From Microthyrium microscopicum (Eukaryota > Ascomycota > Dothideomycetes > Microthyriales > Microthyriaceae), in NCBI GenBank assembly GCA_010405405.1, contig MU004232.1, positions 639,481 to 703,480 of the forward strand: a stretch of 64,000 bases of DNA. The letters run 5' to 3'. The stretch's first letter is position 1. Each line of letters begins with the position of its first letter. A model generated the notes under the pieces. That model was not told the DNA's origin. It searched no databases and saw only the letters and a program-made list of their open reading frames with translations. Shown here piece after piece: positions 57,166-64,000 of this stretch. A program made the translations under genes and the position numbers.

Positions 57166-58236
57166 TTACTTCCCTTCCAGGCAAGCACGAGCCCACGCTC
57201 TTGCCAAACGGGGAAGTCTGAGCTTGAGCCTCTTGCACTTGGAGAATGAAAGTTGAATTGGTGAGGAAATGATTGATTTATGGGGATAGCATCAAGTGTT
57301 TACCAGGTTGACTTTTGGACGTTCTGGGCAATCGATCTGTAATGTGTTAGTGAAGAAAAAAATTACATAACGTGCTATGGGAGCCACCAGATGCGATGGG
57401 CAATTCAATTAAGTGTCAAAGATACAGTACTTTGAGGACTTGGGACGTCCAAATATTGGATTTTTGAGGATTTTTGAGACTTATCGAATATCCAATCGAG
57501 CATGATGGCCCCCATCGAGTGCGATGGGAGCCATCAGCTGCGTTGACTATATTGACGAAGTGCCAAAAAAGTGAGATTTTTGGCATTTGAGATGTCAGAA
57601 TACCAAAATCTGGAAGATTTTCCACACTTCTACAAATATCCCATCAAGTGTTATGGCTCCCATCGCACTCGATGGCGGCCATCAGATGCGTTGGAAGTTA
57701 TGAATAAACGGATGCAGGTGATCGAATCTTACCATTTGATGTCCGGGCTGGCCACATGTGAAGCAAAGATCGTTATCAAGAGCGCGCTTCACGTCTTTTG
57801 TGGCAACGGGGCAATTCGCAACAACGTGACCTATGCCGCTGCAGACTCTACAGATCGCGGCTGAGCAATTGCGACCAATGTGTCCTTGCTCGCCGCAGAT
57901 GTTGCATTTCTTGTCTGGACAGACTGAGGAGTGGTGGCCGCGACCTCCGCATTGTGCACACATCTGTTTTATGGGGTCAAACTGATTCGAACAGTCTTTA
58001 AAGGTGTGTCCGGTTTCGCCGCAGTTCCGACATGTTATGATGCGCTGCGGTTTCTTTGGTAGAGCTTCCCTGAGTGCAACCTTCTGAAGTAGAGAGGGTT
58101 TTGATTTGAAGGGTCGTGGATGTCGGAAAAGCCAGGATGATCCGGAAAATGTGCGCGCGCTTGTATGAGTGATAGGCGTTGAAGCAGATGAGCCTCTACT
58201 GGCTCTCTGGACTGCTCGTACGGATGATTGAAGCAT
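57166..58236 (-). CDS. CCHC zinc-knuckle protein with probable mitochondrial presequence
   Basis: Three exons, 58236-57733, 57336-57304 and 57237-57166, give 202 residues. The N-terminus (MLQSSVRAVQRASRGSSAST...) has no acidic residue before Glu57 and is rich in Arg/Ser, a strong matrix-targeting pattern. Five knuckles follow: CRNCGETGHTFKDC (69-82), CAQCGGRGHHSSVC, CNICGEQGHIGRNC, CRVCSGIGHVVANC and CFTCGQPGHQMIDC. The last is completed only by splicing over a 396-nt intron, far longer than the others here and filled with 19-bp repeat units. Exon 3 adds a basic tail (CKRLKLRLPRLARAW). A mitochondrial RNA-binding role is inference from the presequence; the exact 3' end is the least certain part. 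Confidence 0.78.
57373..57410 (+). repeat. 19-bp unit dimer in intron
   Basis: TGCTATGGGAGCCACCAGA then TGCGATGGGCAATTCAATT, within the 396-nt intron of the zinc-knuckle gene. Confidence 0.7.
57501..57557 (+). repeat. 19-bp unit array in intron
   Basis: CATGATGGCCCCCATCGAG, TGCGATGGGAGCCATCAGC and TGCGTTGACTATATTGACG in exact 19-bp succession; the middle unit is close to the consensus. Confidence 0.75.
57630..57705 (+). repeat. 19-bp unit tetramer in intron
   Basis: Four successive 19-bp units: CTACAAATATCCCATCAAG, TGTTATGGCTCCCATCGCA, CTCGATGGCGGCCATCAGA and TGCGTTGGAAGTTATGAAT. The second is partly the reverse complement of the unit core, so units are nearly self-complementary. Confidence 0.75.
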
Positions 58237-58959
58237 TGTATGATAGTTGGAAAGCGTTTCTAGAAATTGAAGGATGTATTGGATGAGGACTGTCCGAATC
58301 GTATGGAGAGGACTTAAAAAGGCGAGCTAATATTAGTGACATGGCGCGCAATCATGGAGGTCAAGGCTTACAACAGGATTTTATGTCATCTCGTCAGATC
58401 TTGGAACAAATCTCGTTTAGCGAGCGAAAAAGGAGCAAGATCAGATATGTTGTTGAGATTCTAAAGATGAGATGTCGTTGGAAAATGAAAGGCGCGCCTT
58501 CCTCCAAAAAAAGTTCAGGCTTGCAAGAACAGGGGTATCCAACAATTAGCCAATCAGGTAGCTCTGAATGGTTCAGCCTTATGCGACAAGGCTGTAAAAT
58601 TACTACACTCCGTCCAACATAGAGAGCATTTGCAGATTCACGTACCCTTCGCACCTATCCTCTAGCCTGTATGGCGCCCTAAAGTACTTGGAAATAAGAC
58701 AGACGTAAAACACTACTGAGAAATGTGCTGTTGCTATTGCAGTTTCCGATATCTAGTCGGGAAAATACTATCGACGAGAACACTTGCGCTCCTGCCCATA
58801 ACAATAATGAGCTGTATTATACTCTGGAATCATTTCTTGTCCTTGTCTGCCATGGAAGCAAGCTGCTAGAAGATGATGTATCTGATAAATTCTGGCGTCA
58901 TTGACAGAGCCAAAACGATATCATGTCTTCTTAAACCTGTTGACCTTGTTTTTCTTAGG

Positions 58960-59124
58960 CTATTGGAACTGTTCCTTGCGTCCCTCTTTGCATTTAGCTC
59001 CTGCTTCATGCTGAGGTTTCTGGCTGCACCCCTTTCCATTGCACATCTTGGGCTTTGACTTCTTACTTCCCGCTGCAAGCTCAGCGTCTTTTTTTGCTGC
59101 TTTTTCTGCGTGTTTCTTTGGCAT
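58960..59124 (-). CDS. Possible small basic Cys-containing protein
   Basis: An ATG at 59124 gives 54 residues: a Lys/Ala/Glu helix (MPKKHAEKAAKKDAELAAG), a KKSKPK basic patch, then CNGKGCSQKPQHEAGAKC with three Cys and one His, and a charged end. The composition looks protein-like rather than random, but the frame is short and unrecognised. Confidence 0.35.
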   Translation of the reverse strand: MPKKHAEKAAKKDAELAAGSKKSKPKMCNGKGCSQKPQHEAGAKCKEGRKEQFQ

Positions 59125-59641
59125 TGGAACCGCTTGTTGTGTGAATACTAGGGTTATTTTTCGGTAACGCTTGTGTGTAAATGTTTTGGTATAAGAGGGT
59201 GTATTGAGGGAAACAGAATGAGTATAGGTTTGCGGAACTTGGCATATTATAGCTCCCCCCAATAGCTTGAATATGAATTTATTGATGACATATCGACTTA
59301 GTGGGATCTTTGCATATCATATCAGTTGTGAATTTAGGTCACAGGAGCCTCTCTGATTGACTGGCCAAAATTTTGGTGTCATATTGATGAAAAGGTAGGC
59401 AATGGTAGCCGTCCAGATACGCATGTTCGCTTGTAAGATATCACACTGCGGAGCTAATCACTTCATACCCACGAGACACATGCCATCAGATTATATGTGA
59501 TATGAAAATGGACTTCGTTCTCTTACTGAGCATCCTTAGACCACATGAGACTTATTGAAATCTAATTTGAGATTTGCGATCCCACCACTCACTCATGGCG
59601 ATAACACAAATCTGCCACCAAATACGTTGGAGATCTAAGCT

Positions 59642-59679
59642 GTCGATGGCGCCCATCGAATGCGATGGGCAACCACACT
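59642..59679 (+). repeat. 19-bp unit dimer
   Basis: GTCGATGGCGCCCATCGAA followed directly by TGCGATGGGCAACCACACT. The first unit is nearly a perfect palindrome (cgatggcgcccatcg). Confidence 0.75.
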
Positions 59680-60575
59680 ATCCATTGACCTATTGAAAAT
59701 GTCCAATATTGGAGATAGTAGTAAAATATCCCAGCCTTGTCCTCAGCCTCATTAGTGAAATGTGTGGTCTAATTGGCTGCAACCTTTAATTCGCTGCATT
59801 GAATATATTGAGCAAGAACGGTGTGGCTGTTGAACCTGAATGCAATAATAAAGCTTTGTCATGTAGAAGATAGCATGTATTTCAAAAAAAGGTCGACATT
59901 TGGCCAAGAACCGCTATGAAGCTTAGTCGTTAGTCTACGTAGATCGTGGTTCGGTCTCGTACCGGTGATAACTCTAAAAATTGCCGTATTTAGTGGCATG
60001 TCGAAGCTCGTTTTCGCGGCTCGGATTCAAATGGTTTCCGACTACTTGAGTGCCCTAAAGCAATTTTGCTCCAATTCTCAAGCTCAGGCGCTTGGTAAAA
60101 GGAAGCAATACAGAGAACTTTCACAGTGAACTTTTCTTGAGCTCCTGAAGGGGGAGGATCCAGGAAAAAAAATGAGATTGTAATGTCACCGATCAAGGTA
60201 ATACGGCAAGTATCATGTTTGCATCAATCTCGCTGGTCTGATTGCTGAAAGTCTCTTCCAAGTACGTACTAAGCTACAAGAGGCTATATGCAGCGCTACA
60301 GCAAAGGCCATCTTCCCCGCAAACCATCAGAACTGGCAGGATATCAGCTTCAAGGTCCCTTGAACCGCGGATCATGGGTAAATTGCTCTCCGTTAGACCT
60401 AGAATGACCGTATCGCCGTATGCATCTTTGTCCTTCCCCGCACCAATCCATAATGCACAGGTGATGAGCATCGGTATGCCAGACGAGGTTTCTTCATAAG
60501 TTGCTGGTAATTCCAGGTCCGGATAGGTATTTGGCCCTTCTTCCACTCCTTTTTCAAGCACAACCTCCAATCACC

Positions 60576-61412
60576 ATGACTGGATCCTTATACAAAGACA
60601 AGACTGTCATAATCACTGGCTCTGCTGGTGGCTTAGGTCTTAGCATTGCGCAAGCTTTCTACGAAGAAGGAGCTAATGTCGTCGTAACCGACATCAACGA
60701 GAAGCTACTGGCGGATTGCCCTTCCCACTTTCCTGAAGCGGACCGGGACACTCGGCTACATCCCGTCAAGTGCGACGGGACTGATGGCGATGCAGTGGAA
60801 AAGATGGTTCAGGAAGTCGTGGCCAAGTACGGAAGACTGGATGTACTGGTCAACAATGCGGCCGTAAACGATAGCATGCAGCCGGTACACGACTGCCCGC
60901 GTGCTGTATGGGACATGAACATTGCAGTCAACTTGACTGCGCCATTCCTCAGCTCTCAAGTAGCGATCAAGCAATTCCTTGCCCAGGAACCTAAGGGCGG
61001 TGTGATCCTGAATGTTGCCAGCGCGGCTGGTCAGAATGGATATCGTGCAGGTAAGTCTCAGGTTTGAAGATCTGCGACAGATTCCGGTAGCTAATCTTGA
61101 GTAGGAGCTGCATATACAGCTTCCAAACATGGACTTATTGGGCTGACCAAAAATACTGCTGCATTCTACAGTCAACAGGGCATTCGCTGTGTTGCAATAT
61201 GCCCGGGTCCAATGCAGACGCCATTAGCAAGCAAAGATGCTTCGAAGTATCACCCTGAAGGAGTAAAATTGGCCGGCTCTTCTATGGCCTCTGGCCTGTG
61301 GTGGAATCCGCTTAATGAGGTTGCTAAAACTGTAACTTGGATGTGCAGCTCTGGCGTTGGAACTATCAATGGTGCGATTGTTACGACGGATTACGGCTGG
61401 ACCGCAATTTAG
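60576..61412 (+). CDS. Short-chain dehydrogenase/reductase
   Basis: Two exons, 60576-61050 and 61105-61412, give 260 residues. The start MTGSLYKDKTVIITGSAGGLG has the cofactor loop TGSAGGLG, and VVVTDINEKLL ends strand 2 with an Asp that favours NAD(H). NNAA, the Ser in LNVASAAGQNG and YTASK (formed across the 54-nt intron as AGAAYTASKHG) complete the Asn-Ser-Tyr-Lys tetrad of classical SDRs. CPGPMQTPLA follows. The C-terminal CSSGVGTINGAIVTTDYGW is the usual end. The substrate is not readable. It converges on a P450 whose stop lies 357 bp away. Confidence 0.9.
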
Positions 61413-61769
61413 TCGTTCATCATGTCTGATACATGTAAAAGCTAGGTATATTTATCCTTGATTTCTTTGGTGCCTTCATGTGTCTGGCCACGTCATGTAT
61501 TCGACGACATGACAGATCATGTTTATACCAGCACGATGGGAAGATTTAATCTTATTCCATAAAGAGGCGATGACAGCCAGCAAATGCGATAAGGATATAC
61601 CACTTGTTTTGCCACTCATTGATCAAGGTTTCTAGATGCAAGCAAGTTGATAAGAATGTAAGAAATTGATATCGTGATAAGGTATAGCGCTCTAAATCGT
61701 CCAAAACATGCCCTCAATCAACTCTTAGCCCTTCAATTGGTACTGTGTAATGAATGATATCAATCCTAC
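61413..61769. other. Intergenic between convergent SDR and P450
   Basis: 3' flanks only; no coding signal. Confidence 0.5.
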
Positions 61770-63470
61770 CTAGCTTGTCCGGTGAGACCGGATAGGAACA
61801 AGCTGACATTTGAGCTCTGGCTTATCCCACATTATATAGATCTTCTGGTCAATCCACTGGCTCGACTCTTCGCATAACTTAATATCAAAGTTGTACAGAA
61901 GTTTCGCCAGAATCAGGCGCATTTCGTGGTATGCCATACTAGAGCAACGTTAGTCAGGATGATTTTATTGACATTGTGTCGGTAACGAAGACTTACTTCT
62001 TTCCTAGACAATTCCGTGGTCCGTACGAAAATGGTTGAAGAGCATGTTTTTTGTCCGTAGCATACTCGGTATTATCAGCGAGCCAACGCTCAGGAACGAA
62101 ATCGTACGGATCTTTGAAGTTCTTGGGATTGCGATAGCAAGAATATTGCGTGAGTGAGATGGAAGCCTGTGTTTGTTAGAAATATTCCACAGCATGTCAT
62201 CGACGACTTACGCCTGGTGGAACGAAAGTATCATCAACCATTACTCCACCCTCAGGAACAACGCGCGGGAGTCCATTGGAAACTGGTGGATACATTCGAA
62301 GCCCTTCTTCTATACACGCGTGTAGATATTTGAGTGACTGAAGCTTTTCAATTGAGATGTCGTCTGTTGATGGGAATGCGCCTCTAATTTCGTCGGCAAG
62401 TAACTTCATCTTATCGGGGTGAGCGAGAAGATAGTAAGTGAGTCCACTAAGCAATGTTGCAGTGGTTTCCGTTCCAGCGATCATGAAGAGTTGAGCATTC
62501 GCATACATCTCTTTGCGCGTCATACCAAGTTCCTCATCTTTTTCAAGCACAAGGCCCCAGATATCTGGTCGTTTTTCTTTGATTTCCATCCGTTTGTCTA
62601 CACGAGCTTGTGTGAACTGGTGGTGTAGCTTCTGTTTCTCAGCCATGCCGGGGTTGAGTCGAGGAATCAGAGCGAGAAGCGACTTCTCAACGACTTGATA
62701 GTAGCGGATAGTGAACAAGTAGATGCCGTAGCGAAAGTTGGCAAACATTGCTGCTACCCAAGAGTGATACTCCGTGTTCTCTAAGAGATTCAAGGGCTCA
62801 CTGAAGCAGAGATCTGACATGACATCGAAAGTGGTAAAGTTGTACTGATTGACCATGTTGAATTTGGCATTTGGATCCGCCTTGGTGTCTCTTAAGAGAT
62901 TGCTCACGAGCTTGTCAACGTATTTCAAGAATAGTTGTTCTTGTAACTTGAGCGCTCGATCGCTGAAGGCGTTGGAGAAAATTCGGCGGATACGTGTGTG
63001 GTTTACATTGTCTGAATCAATGATGTTGAATACGCGCTCATGTTCATTTGCGACTGGTGCCAGATAGAACTTGGGATTTTTCTTGAGAATTGGCTGTCCT
63101 GCTTTTCGGTGTCCATAGATGTCCTTCCATGCATCACCAGAGCTGAAGCTCAGCTCATTTGGGCTGTAGCGAACAACCTCTCCATATTTGGCATGGAGTT
63201 CGGTAATCCAAAACTGTTGATCTCCAGAGAGATTCTTTCGACAAAGGGGTAGGCAACTGGCAGCAGACAATAGCGGGCCTGGAAATTTTCGTAGAGGGTG
63301 GAAGAAGATGTTGTAGACGTAGATGGAAAGCTGATAGGTTACGAGCTTGGAAAGTCAACAATCAAAACTCGGTGGCAATGTTTATGAGCAATACTTACAG
63401 CTAAAGCTACAATTACTGTGAGGTTGGAGATGCGACTGCCTAGCGCTCCGGCGCTTTCTATTACACCCAT
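61770..63470 (-). CDS. Cytochrome P450 monooxygenase, CYP65-like
   Basis: Four exons, 63470-63399, 63345-62212, 62166-61997 and 61938-61770, give 514 residues. An N-terminal anchor (ISNLTVIVALALVTYQLSIYVYNIFF) leads to HPLRKFPGP, the hinge of microsomal fungal P450s. KYGEVVRYSPNELSF is characteristic of the isotrichodermin C-15 hydroxylase-like CYP65 group. The oxygen-binding helix has AGTETTATLL, the K helix has EEGLRMYPP (ExxR), and the haem loop is FSYGPRNCLGKN with the axial Cys, split by intron 3. All key residues are present. Such enzymes hydroxylate secondary metabolites or xenobiotics; the substrate is unknown. It forms a convergent pair with an SDR. Confidence 0.93.
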
Positions 63471-64000
63471 CTTGTAACCAGTCTTCGAAGACGTACTTGA
63501 AGAAAGTTAGATATAAGAAGTGGCGACGATGATGCTAGAAGAATGACGAGCCCCAAGCCTTATAACTTGTCCAGTCCTGGAGGCATGGAGATGCCTTGAT
63601 TGTCTTGTACTCCCAAGTCCATGCGAACCATGTTACTTGCAGAAACATGGTTAAACATAATCGCTGCAAGCTTCTGGGAACTTGTAAGGTTTGTTTCAAC
63701 TCTCGAGGTGACTTCCAGGATTTTCTGGCCCGTAGTTGGTCAATCAAATGTTTGCGAGAAACCTTGTCGTAGGAATATCCGTTGATCGACACAAGTGGTT
63801 CGAAAATCCGGGGGTACCTCCTTGCTCAAAGAAGTCGGCCCTGTCGCTCCACACTCCATTGTATTGTAGATCAAGCGGTTCATTCATGGATCCGAGTCCC
63901 GGGGCGCGAAAGCGAAAGCGAAAAGATCGGGGTGTGTTGAATATGCATGCGGAGTAAATCTTGTGCGACCTACTATGCAGCTTGTAGTTATATGTCAAGT
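63471..64000. other. Right edge, no gene supported
   Basis: P450 upstream region. Two overlapping minus-strand frames of about 85 codons (63998-63744 and 63792-63535) have no recognised motif; they could be part of a gene that runs out of the window. Confidence 0.35.

Larger units (their letters stand above)
58237..60575. other. Mostly non-coding interval
   Basis: Apart from a possible small gene at 58960-59124 and a repeat dimer at 59642-59679, I see nothing coding. The last few hundred bases include the SDR promoter. Confidence 0.45.

Noticed and set aside
63535-63998. Possible extra gene at the right edge
   Set aside because: Two 85-codon frames without motif; cannot be judged without the sequence beyond the window.

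Overview
The window is nuclear DNA of a filamentous ascomycete. The spliced genes have short introns (mostly 45-160 nt, GT-AG with a few GC-AG, branch sites of the CTAAC/CTAAT type), genes lie on both strands without operons, and the families are fungal (Seb1/Nrd1, Sam37, AIM6, Ynd1, fungal SRPK-like kinase, CYP65-like P450). The gene set fits Leotiomycetes (Helotiales) best, but that placement is inference from memory of the families. I rebuilt 25 coding genes from exon joins that keep frame and family motifs; 22 of them are spliced, with 49 introns in all, and two further small ORFs are listed as doubtful.

Layout. 0-26 kb is gene dense: an archaemetzincin-type metalloprotease, a Ser/Pro-rich unknown protein, a Golgi apyrase (YND1-like), a class-I glutamine amidotransferase, two multispanning MFS transporters that bracket a PP2A catalytic subunit and an SRPK-like kinase, a Seb1/Nrd1 RNA-binding termination factor, mitochondrial citrate synthase, and a Sam37/metaxin gene that faces an unknown conserved gene across only 168 bp. 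26.4-37.5 kb is about 11 kb with no gene I can support. It holds a 213-bp fold-back element with 47-bp inverted ends and a perfect 6-bp target duplication, and a decayed possible transposase stretch. 37.5-56 kb is again dense housekeeping: AIM6, eIF4E, squalene synthase, a DnaJ-X protein, kinesin-5, tubulin cofactor C, a P-loop kinase and a Cys-rich unknown. 56-58.3 kb carries two neighbouring CCHC zinc-knuckle genes, one of them with what looks like a mitochondrial presequence. 60.5-63.5 kb is a convergent SDR/P450 pair, perhaps the edge of a specialised-metabolism locus.

The least expected signal is a family of degenerate 19-bp units (consensus near TGCGATGGGAGCCATCAAG) that recur head to tail with exact 19-bp spacing in at least twelve places, all non-coding, from 24 kb to 60 kb. 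They occur as dimers to tetramers, one group fills much of a 396-nt intron, and units also sit inside the fold-back element. I do not recognise this family.

How the genes relate: most are independent housekeeping genes. Visible pairings are kinesin-5 with tubulin cofactor C (divergent, both microtubule functions), Sam37 with the unknown gene (very tight divergent promoter), the two zinc-knuckle genes, and the SDR/P450 pair.
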